Shown here one piece after another: positions 1-10,589 of a stretch of 64,000 bases of DNA (positions within the stretch are counted from its first letter, which is position 1; each line of letters begins with the position of its first letter). Under the pieces are notes generated by a model. The model saw only the letters and a program-made list of their open reading frames with translations. It ran no database searches and was not told the DNA's origin. Origin of the DNA: Molanna angustata (Eukaryota; Arthropoda; Insecta; Trichoptera; Molannidae); the NCBI GenBank assembly GCA_963576475.1, contig OY754970.1, forward strand, positions 40,247,447 to 40,311,446, in the 5' to 3' direction. Made by a program: the position numbers and the translations under genes.

Positions 1-105
1 AAATAATTTTTTTTAAGATTTTAATATATGCATTGAAATGTTCAATTTTAAAAGAGAATTAAAGTATTCAATTTAAAATTTACACATTATTTAAAAAAGA
101 CTGAC

Positions 106-265
106 TTCCATATTCAGAGACAAATTTGAGGATTAAGGAAGCCGCAGTCCTTATTTTTCCTTTTAATTTAAATAATTTAAATTTACCTATCATTAAGCAA
201 CAATAAAGAAAAAAAATGAGGCTAGAGGCCTCCTCAATTCTCATATTTGTCTCTGAATGCGGAGA
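106..265. repeat. Imperfect inverted repeat (foldback element)
   Basis: A left arm near 106-165 contains CATATTCAGAGACAAATTTG. It pairs imperfectly with a right arm near 200-265 whose reverse complement reads GCATTCAGAGACAAATATGA. Both arms continue through a similar GAGG...CTTATTTTTCCTTT stretch. The AT-rich centre is short. This is the layout of a small foldback or MITE-type element. No target duplication could be fixed and no transposase frame is inside. The 77-codon minus-strand frame over it is a by-product of the palindrome. Confidence 0.55.
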
Positions 266-304
266 TAATATAAATGAGACCACAAGGGTTGCCAAATGCA
301 ACAC

Positions 305-651
305 GAATGACAAAAATAAATTTGTTGGACCCCGGTGGACGGATTATTGATGATGATGTTATTTAAATTTGCTTTTTGAAGAAACTCGACTTAGTAAAAT
401 GTAATATTGTAAGTGTAAAATTTGTAAAATTTGCCGAAAGCCGGTGTTTGTATGGCGTCATTATAAATAACATCTTATATTTTATTGTAACTAATGACAT
501 AAACCTAGTTTAGGGCATAAAATTTTCATACAGGTGTGTTCCATATCCGGTTGCCAGCCAGGTAGGTAGGTAGGTAAGTTTATCACGCAAGACATTTACA
601 AACAGCAAATATTCTTTGCCGCGGAGAAAATTAACACTAAACTTGTGTGTG

Positions 652-682
<31 letters not shown>

Positions 683-960
683 ATTACGTTATGTACATGT
701 ATTCGTTTGCCTCGAGAATTCTTGGGAATTTTATGTTTTGTCCACATTGAGCCATCAAGGAAAAAGCTTCAATAAAGGATATTACGCATGGCTTTAATGT
801 TTCATAGGACTGAGGTCACATAACTTTATTTTATCTAATAGCTACTTCTAACGTAAGGGAAATAAATAAATTGTGAAATGAAATTAGAAAAATACGATGT
901 ATATTATATCGGGCTGTTTGACACTCGTATAATCAAAATTATATAAATTAAAAAAAAAAT
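305..960. other. AT-rich stretch with a GT microsatellite
   Basis: No gene recognised. It holds a dinucleotide run at 644-683 (GT repeats broken by a few TA units) and otherwise low-complexity AT-rich DNA with stops in every frame. Confidence 0.6.
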
Positions 961-983
961 AATTTTGCGTATTTATCATTATC

Positions 984-1503
984 ATAAGTGGCTCCACAGC
1001 CCATGATGGGCTTGGCCTCTTCAAGGAATTGTTTCTATTGCACCCTGTTCATTTTCTTTTCTATCCAACTCCGCACAATGGCTTTTAAATTTTGGTTCAT
1101 TAAGTTCTCAATAATACTTATTCAACGATTCCCGTTTTGTATATTATCTATGTTGTTAAAAAAACATAGTATATCTTGATACTTTGCATTTAGTACTTGT
1201 TCAGCTAGTCTCTCTTTAAGCATCGTCTTCAGAGATATTAAACTCCTGCGTATACTCTGCCACCAAGCTCTCTCATCCTCTTTTTGGACGCTCTTTCAGT
1301 CTTTTGAATGACACTCGATAGTCCTGTTCAGTTTTACATACGTTTTCTGGTGGTTTCCTTCGGATATGTCTGAACCACCTCAACCTATTCTCCATCAGCT
1401 TATCGGGGGCATCGCATACGATAAGGCTGCCTCTCACAACATATTCATATCGAATTCCATCTCTCCATGTGACATTGCACATCCATCTAAGCATCTTCAT
1501 CAT
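984..1503 (-). mobile_element. LINE reverse-transcriptase C-terminal remnant
   Basis: The minus strand at 1273-1503 reads KMLRWMCNVTWRDGIRYEY followed by a VRGSL and an NRLRWFRHIRR segment. This is the signature of the C-terminal domain of insect endonuclease/reverse-transcriptase LINE proteins (usual form MLRWMCGVTRxDRIRNEYIRGS...RLRWYGHVMRR). Nearer the 3' end, at about 1003-1045, the same strand encodes QFLEEAKPIMG, the terminal motif shared with the copies at 2605-2740 and 58617-58921. Frames do not join, so two fragments or one decayed copy is present. The catalytic domain is missing (5' truncation). It is a dead insertion with no host function inferred. Confidence 0.75.
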
Positions 1504-1509
1504 ATTACC

Positions 1510-2070
1510 TGTATAAATTAATATAGAAGAATCTTAACAAGAACTTTAAAAGTTCATTAAAAACGCATATTCTGTTAAATTTTCTATAAAAATCTATCAA
1601 AATGAAATAGAACCTACTTTTGCTTAATTACCTAATATTTTTTTCCCTCTTTTAAAAAAAATAGTGAATAATCCAACCTTGTCGTAAAATTAATATATAA
1701 ATGAAAAATAAATATCGGAGTGATAATTCTGCAAGGATGACAGTGTAGGTAGGACGACTGAAATTTATATAGTCAAGAATTGGGGTGGCGTTATGGAAGG
1801 ACATAAAGATAAAATCGGTTTTGAAATGAATATAATAGAATAGGTAGGAGGAACATCAGACAGTTTTGAGATCGAACATGAAGCAATGTTTCCTCCTTCT
1901 ATGACTATGAATATATTTAGTTATTGGATGTACACTAGTATCGTCAATCATTACACCTTTTTAAGTTAAAAACCTTTAATTTGAAAATAACGAATCGCAA
2001 TTATAATAGTATCGAAATCTAAAAAACTTGATTATTAAAAAAAAATTGTATTTAGTGGAAATCCATTTTT
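1510..2070. other. AT-rich DNA, nothing recognised
   Basis: No open frame of note, no repeat relative elsewhere in the window and no RNA gene seen. Confidence 0.6.
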
Positions 2071-2074
2071 AAAT

Positions 2075-2270
2075 TAAAAAATATTATTGAACACTATTTT
2101 TACACATATTTGGCAACATTGTAAAATCACTGTAACCCCGCCCACAATTGTGGCGACGTTGTAAGTATTGTATAGTAATGTATAGTGATAGTCTCCACGG
2201 CGAAAGCGTTCGGTCATTGTAAATAAAATTTTGTGGAAAAATACTTAGTTATATTTTATTCATTTATCTA
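2075..2270 (-). repeat. Dispersed repeat F, copy 1
   Basis: The reverse complement matches 19945-20130 along most of its length. Shared blocks include TATTTTTCCAC, ATGACCGAACG, GTGGGCGG and TTACAATGTT. The pair lies in opposite orientation 17.8 kb apart. The TTTCGCC...GACC core and the TGTGGAAAAAT end resemble the terminal hairpins listed elsewhere in this window (7370, 29043, 54988), so this may be another Penelope-like terminus. That assignment is inference. The homology between the two copies is direct. Confidence 0.65.
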
Positions 2271-2384
2271 AAAAACGTAATTGGTCTTATATTGTTAAGA
2301 GTGTCACATAAATTCGCATCAAAACACTTCAGCCATGTTTAAATTAAAAAGTACTTAAAAGTTGTCTTTCATTCATACCATACT

Positions 2385-2600
2385 ATATCCCACAATGTGA
2401 GGTAGCCAGCGACAGGTGTGCGGGTAAACACAAGTTTTTAAAAATAAGCACTACACAAGCATGAATCCCCACATTCAAGTCTCGTCTCGCCTAAAAGGTA
2501 ACATGTCATTTGGGATGCTGTACAATCAGAATTCCCATTGCTGAACTAGGTGAGATGTTATTTTACCTTTTGTATATTCGATTACCCAGCTCTTAAAATA
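2385..2600 (+). repeat. Dispersed repeat D, copy 1
   Basis: Starts with TATCCCACAATGTGAGGTAG and GCGACAGGTGTGCGGGT, and ends with GAGATGTTAT and TTCGATTACC. The same order is present in reverse orientation at 63160-63360. The head alone recurs at 61665-61720, with a divergent copy at 26630-26690. No protein frame. The unit of about 200 bp suggests a SINE-like or MITE-like non-autonomous repeat of unknown class. Confidence 0.65.
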
Positions 2601-2604
2601 CTTT

Positions 2605-2740
2605 AGTTGTCGTCATCATTAGCTCGACAGCCCTGGGTGGGCCTTGGCTAAATCCAGGAGTCTCCTCCATTCCCATCTATTCATTGCCTTCGTTTTCCAG
2701 TTTCTTATATCTATTGTGGAAGCATCGGCATCGACACAAT
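2605..2740 (-). mobile_element. LINE 3' end (AKAHPGL-type terminus)
   Basis: The minus strand encodes IRNWKTKAMNRWEWRRLLDL followed by AKAHPGLSS and a stop, the extreme C-terminus of an insect endonuclease/reverse-transcriptase LINE. It ends in a short ATGATGACGAC tail, like the copy at 58617-58921 (tail GATGATGATG). Only the last 40 or so codons remain, as expected from 5'-truncated target-primed insertion. Confidence 0.8.
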
Positions 2741-2929
2741 AGTTTACGTTAATTCATCTTATTTTTTACATACTAAAAAAAATGATTAAAATGATTACTA
2801 ATCCAGTTGTCGCGAGTTCACTATTCTTAAACGTTTGCACTTAAATATAGCGATTTAATTTTGATAAGCATAATATAAGTTTGCTTTTTTTTCATATATT
2901 GAATTTTGGGCAGCAAAAAGTACTTGATA

Positions 2930-3075
2930 TGTCAAATATTATTGAACACGCACCCAATAACATGTTGCTATATTCTGAAGACCTGTGATAATATTATCGT
3001 TTCATAGATGCTGGTTAAAAACACAATCAAAAACTGTGTCAGATATGAAACCAATAGAGCCACGAAGGCCGAATA
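2930..3075 (-). mobile_element. SINE family B, truncated copy
   Basis: On the minus strand the segment starts with CCTTCGTGGCTCTATTGGTT, an A-box-like tRNA head. It ends with CAGAATATAGCAACATG then TTATTGGGTGCGTG. The same head and tail occur at 32112-32325, where the B box is also intact. The B-box region is lost here. It is a tRNA-derived SINE of the same family. Confidence 0.65.
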
Positions 3076-3650
3076 AGGCTCATTTCGCCTTAAAAGGCAA
3101 AACGATCGTCCTTTAAAAAAGCAAAATTGAAGCAACACTTTTTATGTTGGTTAAAATATTCAACATTGATTGCATCAGTGTATGAAACACCGTATCACGT
3201 GTGAGTCAGATATTGGATATAGGTAGTCAAGAGGGTGGGGATAGGTTTAGAGGTTGGACCTAAATCCTAGTTCGGCACTGTTGTAAGGGAACTAATCCGA
3301 CACTTTATGTTCAGCAGTAAAACCTTTTCGGGACCTCCGCGTCATTAGAGGCAAAGTCATTAAAATGTCATTGTGTCATTGTGAGGCAGCTTAGAATCAT
3401 CGGCCATACCGCGCCAATCTGATACAATGTATTTATTACACCTTTTATGATGTGGTAACGTACTTTTTTAGGGACCTTTATATTGTGCACGCCGCGAAAC
3501 CGAGGGGAGTCAATAAAAATAGGATGGCTCGGGGTGAGGATGGGTGGTGGAGGTGAAATGTCATATTTTCAATTACATGAAACTTTAATTGAATGCGGCA
3601 GGTGTTATCCCTAGGCGGGGATGGTTAACGCTCGTACAAAAGCACCTACC
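3076..3650. other. Unassigned moderately GC-rich DNA
   Basis: Contains several G-rich patches (for example GGGTGGGGATAGG and CGGGGTGAGGATGGGTGG) and an AAGGCCGAATAAGGC/GCCTTAAAAGGC pair. I see no coding frame and no relative elsewhere in the window. Confidence 0.5.
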
Positions 3651-3654
3651 GAAC

Positions 3655-3960
3655 ATAACAGAGTTTTCTAAACATTTTTTTTATAAATGCGTTTTTTTCT
3701 ATGACTCCTATTAATTTGAAAGGAGGCATCTTATGATTGGAACCATTCCAATTTGGTTATGATCTGGAGATATGATCCATGGTGAATTTATAAAAAACTA
3801 AAAAAATCAGTGATAATTCTTTACCACGTGGTCCGAATTTGATCCTCTTTTTTTCATAAGAAAGGAATTACTTTTAAGGTGCTTCCATCTGAATAACATC
3901 AAGAGATATGATGGAAATCATGAAAAATTATGAAATTCATCAATTTGCCAAGGATTTGCT
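3655..3960 (+). repeat. Dispersed repeat G, dimeric copy 1
   Basis: Shows CTTTACCACGTGGTCCGA, a T-rich run, ATAAGAAAGG, then TTCCATC...CATCAAGAGATATGATGG. An earlier weaker version of the same order (TTTGAAAGGAGG...ACCATTCC...GGAGATATGATCC) lies about 150 bp upstream, so the element is a degenerate dimer. The copy at 10590-10930 on the opposite strand has the same two-unit layout. No coding capacity. Class unknown. Confidence 0.6.
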
Positions 3961-4485
3961 CATTAGTACCTATATACCTATCCGAAATTTCAATTCTTAT
4001 AAAAACAGTACCTACAGTAAATTTATTTAACATCTTTTTGTTTGGTTAACAACATAACAAATAAATTTATACAAAGCATAACTTAGATATTTACTATAAA
4101 ATTGTTGCATTTCCTCATCAAAAAGATTAAAACTTTGTACTTCATGAGGGAATCATAAGATATTAGATAATACAGTAAAATATGTAGAGTAATACAATGA
4201 TGAAAAAAAAGCTGTGCACAAACAAAAAACAAATATACATAAAAAAACAATAGAAAACGAGCAATTTGAAACAATTTTGGTCATATCTATATATACATCA
4301 TTACATACACCAGTTTGGATTGTGAAATGTTTTTTCAGTCTTTGTTTGACCCTTTTAAAATCATTTATCTGTTTTATTCAACTGTATTATTTGTTTCGAA
4401 GTTATAAAAAATCAGTTATAAAAATTAATTTCTTAATTTTACGCTTCTTATAAAATAAAACTTTTGTTTCGAAGCGGATAAAGAT
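3961..4485. other. AT-rich DNA, nothing recognised
   Basis: Short frames only. No repeat match inside the window. Confidence 0.55.
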
Positions 4486-4489
4486 AATT

Positions 4490-4530
4490 GTCATTCATGA
4501 GGTAGGCAGAAAGAACCGAACACCATATTT
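4490..4530 (-). mobile_element. LINE tail fragment (SAYP family)
   Basis: TCATGAGGTAGGCAGAAAGA and ACCGAACACCA on the plus strand are the antisense of the VWRSVLSAYP terminal block seen at 26325-26485 and 28560-28935. Only the last 40 or so bases remain. Confidence 0.55.
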
Positions 4531-4534
4531 TTCT

Positions 4535-5700
4535 ATCTCGACAAATATTAATTTTGAAGTCGGTTTTTTATATGAAAGATTATTGTTGTATTGTTCTGTT
4601 CAAAGTTTGATTAAAGGCAAATATAGTCGCTGAGTTAAAAAACACATCAAGGTCAGGTAAAATTATTGATAAACTATATATGACCTCATCATTTTGTTGA
4701 TCGGACAAAAGTGACCCACATTCATTGGTGTTAAATTAGTTCAGTATGTGAACATTTTTTGAAGTCAGAGATGGACCCCTTATTGTATTACAGTAATAAC
4801 TTCATGGTTTGAGAAGCTATGGATTATACGGTTATATTTCTTTATTGGTCCCGGTCACACGGTCAAGCCGGGGACTGAGTGGGTATAAATGCGCAATTCG
4901 ATTTGAATGATAAATGAGTTAATTATTATTTTTTTTACGGCCGAACATAAAGTCAAGTAAAAAAATGTCGTATGCTACTAAATTAAAAGAAATAAATTAA
5001 TAACGGAATGACATTTTTGATTAAATCTAGAGAATATTATTATTAAGATGTTGGCAGTTGAAAGTTATTTAAAATTAAAATATGTAAATTTATTTTGTGC
5101 CTTTAAAGATTATGATAAATTTCCTTTCTGAGAAATTGATTTAGTTATGTCGAGGTGAAACATTTTATATACAGCAAAGAATTTGGTTTTATGGTAATAC
5201 AATTTTAGGTACTTCAATGTTCAACATAGTACCTTTATTATATTCAGACGAATCCACGTCATCAAAGTGTATTCCTGTTTTAATTTTTTTATTAAAATAT
5301 TTCAAATATTTTTAATTGTCTCTGTGTTTACCATATTGAATCATAAATTCGCTATATACCACTTGTTATGTGTTTGTCTCTGTGTTTATTTATTTTTAAT
5401 TAAAAGATTATCCGTTTTAACTTGTTGCTCATATTATAGTTTTGCACGACACTACTACACGCACAATGTGGTGGTTTGGTTCAACCAACTTGAAACAGAT
5501 TTTAGACTGGCATACAATGAATTTAAAAGAATAATGAGAAAGACTTGTTAAATTTGACGGATTTGTAAGTTATATTCACTTATTTTTGCAAAGCAATTAT
5601 GTAGATTTGATATTTTCTTTCTTTTGTTTTTAAATGTTTCTTTTACACACGAGTGTGTATTTTTTGATTGTTTATTTTTAATATATGTATTATAAATAAA
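4535..5700. other. AT-rich DNA, no supported gene
   Basis: Includes a 94-codon plus frame at 5267-5551 rich in F, I, Y and C, typical of chance translation of AT-rich DNA. A TATA-like GGGTATAAATG sits near 4880 without any downstream exon that I can support. Confidence 0.5.
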
Positions 5701-5702
5701 TA

Positions 5703-5894
5703 AAAACCCGCTGCTACAGTAACCTCAAAAAATGGGGCTACAGAGAGGAAGATACCTGTGAGTGTGGCACAGTGCAGGACAACTCGCACCTTCTCTCATG
5801 CCCCTTGATTGGAGTTACATGTGCACATGAAGACACCGTGACAGCGAAGGAAAACGGCATACGGGTGGCCGAGCACTGGAGGTTTCTAATTTGA
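5703..5894 (+). mobile_element. LINE C-terminus with Cys/His motif
   Basis: A single frame reads SNLKKWGYREEDTCECG, then about nine residues, HLLSCP, and later RVAEHWRF before TGA at 5892-5894. The CxCG...HLLxCP arrangement after a KWGY segment is the known C-terminal Cys/His element of several insect non-LTR retrotransposon polyproteins, just after the reverse-transcriptase or RNase H region. Only about 60 codons remain. An A/T-rich tail with AATAAATAAA follows. It is uninterrupted over its length but lacks all catalytic parts. Confidence 0.75.
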
Positions 5895-6220
5895 TGGTGT
5901 TCCGGACACGGAAAGGAAGGAATAAATAAAATAATAAATAATTAGTTTGAATGAAATGCTTATTTTAATTTGTCTTTTTGTACAAAATATAAACAAATTT
6001 TAATGCACACTGGCGGGCTTATTGCCATATGACAATTTCTTCCAACCAGTCAGATGTTAGATCTCAGGAAGAAATCTATTACAATTTTAAATGAAGGTAC
6101 ATTTAGGAAAGTCGCAGTCACCTACCTCACTCCATAGGGAACGTTATATAAACTAGGTACAAATCATTTTAGGCTATCCGAACAATTATCAAAAAATATA
6201 AATTTATATATATACATACA
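5895..6220. other. LINE tail and AT-rich DNA
   Basis: AATAAATAAAATAATAAATA directly after the LINE stop is its probable 3' tail. Beyond that nothing is recognised. Confidence 0.5.
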
Positions 6221-6224
6221 TACA

Positions 6225-6610
6225 CTTCACGGAAAGTCCCTCGTGGGGTAAGCAGAGAGAACCGAATGCCACATTTTTTATCAATGCACATATCCATCGC
6301 CTTATCTACATTCATGCATGCATGTTGTTCACGCTTAAAACATTTTTTTCTTTAAGAATATCGTTCACTTGGTCGTGCAGGCCTTTTCTTGGGCGACCCC
6401 GACTTCTCATTCGATTCCTGTCTGCAATTTTAAATATTCTTCGTCAGGCGTTCTTCATTCATTCTCTCCATGTGGTCAAACCATCTCAATGTGTTCACTT
6501 TCATTCTATTGATGACATCTTTCTTCATCTCACATTATTTCCTCATTTCTTACTCTGTCATACATCGTTCTTTTACAGATTCTTAAATACATGTTTCATT
6601 TTTGAAACAG
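6225..6610 (-). mobile_element. LINE 3' region (SAYP family)
   Basis: On the minus strand the pieces read VNTLRWFDHMERMNEERLTK, then RGRPRKGL-like and HACMNVDKAMDMC, and finally a degenerate FRSLLTP tail. This is the same order as the copies at 28560-28935 and 50523-50990, and it is the C-terminal domain of an insect endonuclease/reverse-transcriptase LINE. Several frameshifts are needed to read through, so this is an old copy. No catalytic domain. Confidence 0.7.
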
Positions 6611-6654
6611 GTTGAGTGATGATTTTGTCCTGGTAAAAAGTAGGAACACATTTT

Positions 6655-6785
6655 ACATCCTAATACATTCCCTAAACTATGCATACATGCTTGTGCTAAA
6701 GGCGAACGAAATCAGTCGTGACAGGATTAACTCAATCAACCACTGGCTTACTAACCCAGCGCGCTAACCGCTCTGCCACATATGA
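6655..6785 (-). mobile_element. SINE family A, copy 1
   Basis: On the minus strand the head carries GGCAGAGCGGTTAGCGCGCT and GGGTTAGTAA, matching the tRNA-like head of the copies at 9163, 34690 and 55268. The B box is damaged (AGTTAATCCTG). The body continues with GTTCGCC...AGCATGTATG. Confidence 0.75.
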
Positions 6786-7365
6786 AGCTACTAGAGTCTC
6801 GCTTTGTTTTATGATTGTCAAACCCTATTATTCGATAATTTTCTATTAAAGAGAAAGATAAAAAGAAATAGGATTTTTTTTGACATAAATGATATGGAGT
6901 TTCGTGTAGCGATCATTTATGAGTAAATAAATAAAAATCGTCCACGGATTGGATCAAACGGAAACAAACTTTTTCATATTAACTATAACATGCAAATTTA
7001 GGTTGAATCTTTCCATTGAGAATTTTACAACAAAAGATAGCTTAGCATATATACTGACTGACTGTTTTTGTATTTTCTGAGGATTGCATTTGCGTGTTAT
7101 TTTATGACAGTATAAAAATAGCGTTTTTTTCTTCGAAAGTCGCTTTACTGGCATTTAAATTATGATATAATATCTCAAACGTCATATTAAAACTTTAGGT
7201 AATTCACAGTTTAGTTCCATGCAGCACCATTTTATGCACTACGATAAATTTGATTGTTACAAAGATTTTAACGAGTAAATATATATTAAAAGTAGGAACA
7301 TTAATATAAATTTACTAGTTTTTTTTAAATAAAAAAATCGTTGTTGTTCTACATATATATTTTTC
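6786..7365. other. AT-rich DNA, nothing recognised
   Basis: Only small frames, and no repeat relative inside the window. Confidence 0.5.
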
Positions 7366-7369
7366 CATT

Positions 7370-7445
7370 TGATTGGACGACCGTTTCGGGCTGACTAGGT
7401 TATTATCAAACTGAACTAGTCCGATAATAGCACAACATAAATATT
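7370..7445 (-). repeat. Penelope-like terminal hairpin remnant
   Basis: The minus strand reads CAGTTTGATAATAACCTAGT, then CAGCCCGAAACGGTCGTCC, then ATGGAAAAATATATATGT. The block CCGAAACGGTCGTC is shared with the palindrome at 29043-29231. The order TTGAT..A, stem, CGAAAC, GTC resembles the hammerhead-bearing ends of Penelope-like elements, but the conserved core is degenerate. Homology to 29.1 kb is seen. The element class is inferred. Confidence 0.5.
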
Positions 7446-7500
7446 TGACAATTTAAAAACAATATATTTACTGGTTGGATATTTTTGATACTATGGTAAT

Positions 7501-7700
7501 NNNNNNNNNNNNNNNNNNNNNNNNNNNNNNNNNNNNNNNNNNNNNNNNNNNNNNNNNNNNNNNNNNNNNNNNNNNNNNNNNNNNNNNNNNNNNNNNNNNN
7601 NNNNNNNNNNNNNNNNNNNNNNNNNNNNNNNNNNNNNNNNNNNNNNNNNNNNNNNNNNNNNNNNNNNNNNNNNNNNNNNNNNNNNNNNNNNNNNNNNNNN
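7501..7700. other. Assembly gap (200 N)
   Basis: Exactly 200 undefined bases, a conventional scaffold gap. Real size and content are unknown, and any frame crossing it is meaningless. Confidence 0.99.
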
Positions 7701-8225
7701 GTTGAGAAGGATATAAGAGTAATGAGATTCTCAAATCTCATAATGTGTGTATACACTAGGATATTTCGATTATACTGGTGAGCAATAACAAACTTGGCAT
7801 ATTCTGCAACTGGGTAGATGTGTAAGTATACACTTTATGTGTAATATGTAGGTACTTTTAAAATAAAGTTTGTCAGTAAAAAAATTGCTTAATTGAACAG
7901 CAAAGAACGTTTTGTTGTTAATGATTCTGGTTGGCTTAATACAGAACTTGCACACATACTTTAATGTTGTCGTGCTTCGAATTAAAATTTAAAAGCACAA
8001 TAGCGTAGAAAAGTTGGTTGTAGTGCAAAGTACTTGGTAATACAAGTTGTGTATAATAATGTATGTACACTAATGTTTGAAGGTATTGAATATTGATGTG
8101 TTTGTTGCAAAGTTTACAGCTAACTCGTGGAAAGGCATTCATGAATATAAGAAGCATCGCGTTAAGTCTGTCTAATCCGGCATCGGCACTACCAAGGGCG
8201 CATGTCGGAGCAAGAGATGTTTTAA
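7701..8225. other. AT-rich DNA upstream of a GC-richer island
   Basis: No gene recognised. Base composition rises in GC after about 8140, leading into the island at 8230-8768. Confidence 0.5.
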
Positions 8226-8229
8226 CTTG

Positions 8230-8768
8230 CAAATTTGCAAATTTTCCTCCAACTTTTTACCCGTCGCCGAGCGCAGCACTCAGCCGACGCTTGTTACCTC
8301 TCTCACTCTCTCTCGATTGTATAGCGATTACTCTCAGTTTGTTTCAATTGGAAACAAAGTTTGGGATCATGGTTCCATAACTCGAGTTTAAATTATTCAC
8401 GCGCCGGGGAAGATCCAACCGCTGAGGAGAGAGAGAAATCTCAGCAGCCGGGTCTCTCTCGGCTGAGAGTGTGTGGAGACGAGACGGTGGAGCCTCTCGC
8501 ATTACTTGTGGCTCTGTTTCGCGAATCTGCATATAAATCGGGAAATCAGCAAAGCGATAATGAGAAGCGGTCGGGGAGGAGGCTGGAGTGATTTTACCGA
8601 GATAATCGGACAAAATGGTTGTCACCGCGACAATTAAGATACCAGAGAGCATATCTCTCTCGTCTTTGTTTCGCAAAAGTTTCGGAAATAGTTAACGCCC
8701 GCCGTTTCGCGTATTGCTCTGATTGCTACGGCAATTTAGATCGTCCGATATTCGTTCCGTTGTATTGT
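8230..8768 (+). promoter_or_regulatory. Candidate promoter and untranslated first exon
   Basis: This is the clearest GC-rich, CpG-containing island in the left part of the window. It has CT/GA-rich tracts (CTCTCTCACTCTCTCTCG near 8299; GAGGAGAGAGAGAAATCTC near 8425), like GAGA-factor sites at insect promoters. TCAGT at 8334-8338 fits the arthropod initiator. A perfect splice donor, GTAAGT, lies at 8769-8774. No long coding frame crosses it, so if it is an exon it is mainly 5' untranslated. No downstream acceptor or exon can be assigned. Identity of the gene is unknown. This is inference from base content and signals. Confidence 0.35.
8615..8695 (+). CDS. Short ORF (26 codons) in candidate 5' leader
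   Basis: ATG at 8615 sits in CAAAATGG, close to the insect start consensus. The frame runs 26 codons (MVVTATIKIPESISLSSLFR, then six more residues) to TAA at 8693-8695, 73 bases before the GTAAGT donor. It could be an upstream ORF of a spliced gene or chance. I recognise no family. Confidence 0.2.
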   Translation: MVVTATIKIPESISLSSLFRKSFGNS

Positions 8769-8774
8769 GTAAGT

Positions 8775-9160
8775 GTGTATTTTGATTTAATTTATGATCC
8801 TATCTCTAATGTTACCTGCCTTGAGATTTTACGCGATGAAAATATTTGATTATGCTTTTTAATTGCGTGGGATATAAAATTAATGTATGTAATTACAGTC
8901 TCAGAGAACCAACGCAACGCCGTAAAATAAAATGAAATACATAGTGAGGCATAGAAAATGCTTTCCTTTTGTAGCTACGGGAAAATGATGAAAAAATCCT
9001 ATGGTTTACGCTTAAAAAGGTTTCATTTATTTGGTGAAAAATTGTAAAAACATAAAAAGTGTTTAAGAATCATAAAAAATGACGAATAAAAACAGATTTT
9101 AATATGAATAAAGCTACAGTATTAAAATATTTAACTTGCCATATCATTTAATTTAAATAT
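8775..9160. other. AT-rich DNA after the candidate donor
   Basis: Would be intron if the preceding exon is real. Nothing else seen. Confidence 0.4.
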
Positions 9161-9162
9161 AA

Positions 9163-9315
9163 AATGAATATGTTCTTGTTAAACAAGTACATATACATCT
9201 TCCTACGTTCTCTAAAATAAGTATAAATGCTTGTGCGGTGAACGAAATCGGTCGAGGCAGGATTCGAACTCACGACTACTGGATTACTAGCCCAGATTGA
9301 TTGATTAACAGATTG
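9163..9315 (-). mobile_element. SINE family A, copy 2
   Basis: The minus strand carries TCGTGAGTTCGAATCCTGCC, a clean Pol III B box (GAGTTCGAATCC). It is followed by CTCGACCGATTTCGTTC and a body ending in ACTTGTTTAACAAGAACAT. The tRNA-like head is damaged beyond GGGCTAGTAATCC. Body and tail match 34690-34857 and 55268-55413. Confidence 0.85.
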
Positions 9316-9319
9316 CTTT

Positions 9320-10365
9320 GCAAATGGAATATCACGGGAATTTTAATTTGAGTAAATTTGAGTAAAAAGTTAAAATTTCTTCACTTTTACCACAATACTG
9401 TAAAAAAAATTCACCGTTATATTGACTTTTTTGTCTGGATATCTGTCTCCGTCATTAAATCATTTTACAAAATAATGTTTATAGTAAAAGTTATTTTATA
9501 TTCTTGATAATAAAAATAATGGTCATTTTAGTGAAATTTGTATAGCTGAAAAGGTTATTACAAAGATTATGATCTTCGGCGAGGGTTGATTGTCTCAGTT
9601 GGGGCTAATCTGGATTCGCCACTCCCAAGGGACACTTAAGTGATTCTTATTCCATTACTCAGGGGTTAACAGAATTATTTCTCTGCCACAACTTACAAAC
9701 GAAGTACGTTTTACCCTTTACTCGGATATGATGAGTTGTAGACTATTTAATATCTTTACAAATAGTGGTTTTAGATTTAGCCGTGTACATCTGAGATTAC
9801 TTGTGTTTAATGAAATACACTAAATGACTTAAATACAATACTTCATATTTAGGTAATCTAATTCACAATCAAAACTTATAAAGAAGCTGGGTAATATTTA
9901 TATTATAAATTTATATTTTAATAAAAAAAAACTTCTATAATTTAATTATATTTTCCCGTTCAACTACAAAGTAGTATTTTAGATTTGATAGTATTCTTCT
10001 TCGTTTTATTATTACACGTTATCTACATTTTTACTATGCAAAGTCCATGTTTAATAAAATAAAAAATCATGGCACAAGAAATATTTAGATTATTAATATT
10101 AAAATAAATATTTATTATTACAAAAATGTGGTTAAAATTTGTTTAGTTTTAAAATTAGAGTTTGTTTACCAATTTTTTCGTCACTGATGCCTCGAATAAT
10201 TGTCGTAGGAATAGTTTTTCTATAAAACCACTTATATTTTTAAGGAAATGCGATTCCTTAAAATTACATTAATAAATCTTCAAGAGAGAAGACTAGTAAG
10301 AAGATACATGAATTAAATAAAACGACTTTAAAATAAATGTCTGTCAAAATAGAAAAATTAGATAT
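9320..10365. other. AT-rich DNA, nothing recognised
   Basis: No gene, RNA or repeat relative identified. A GC-richer stretch at about 9570-9720 has no open frame of interest. Confidence 0.5.
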
Positions 10366-10369
10366 ATGG

Positions 10370-10425
10370 TTTTCTCTCTCTACCCCATGAGAGGCATGTC
10401 GTGATAACATGTATGTATGTTGTAA
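10370..10425 (+). mobile_element. LINE tail fragment (SAYP family)
   Basis: TCTCTCTCTACCCCATGAGA, then GGCATGTCGTGATAACATG, matches the tail of the LINE copies at 28560-28935 and 50523-50990 (TCTGCCTACC...ATGGCGTGATGG). Only the terminal 50 bases are present. Confidence 0.5.
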
Positions 10426-10589
10426 TATTATTTTTCATACAATTCGCCAATTAGGTATATATTAAGAATACAATTCACAATAACACGCAAATGCCTCGCA
10501 AATCTATGACTTTGTCATAGTTTTCATTATCAAACCTCATTACTAATTTTAGATTCAAATTCGGTCGACTAGATAAAGAATTATTGTTA

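Noticed and set aside
7406..7756. Frames of X residues across 7501-7700
   Set aside because: They cross an assembly gap.
8344..8676. 110-codon minus-strand frame over the GC-rich island
   Set aside because: No family and no start or splice context. The opposite strand carries the better signals, and GC-rich DNA has fewer random stops.
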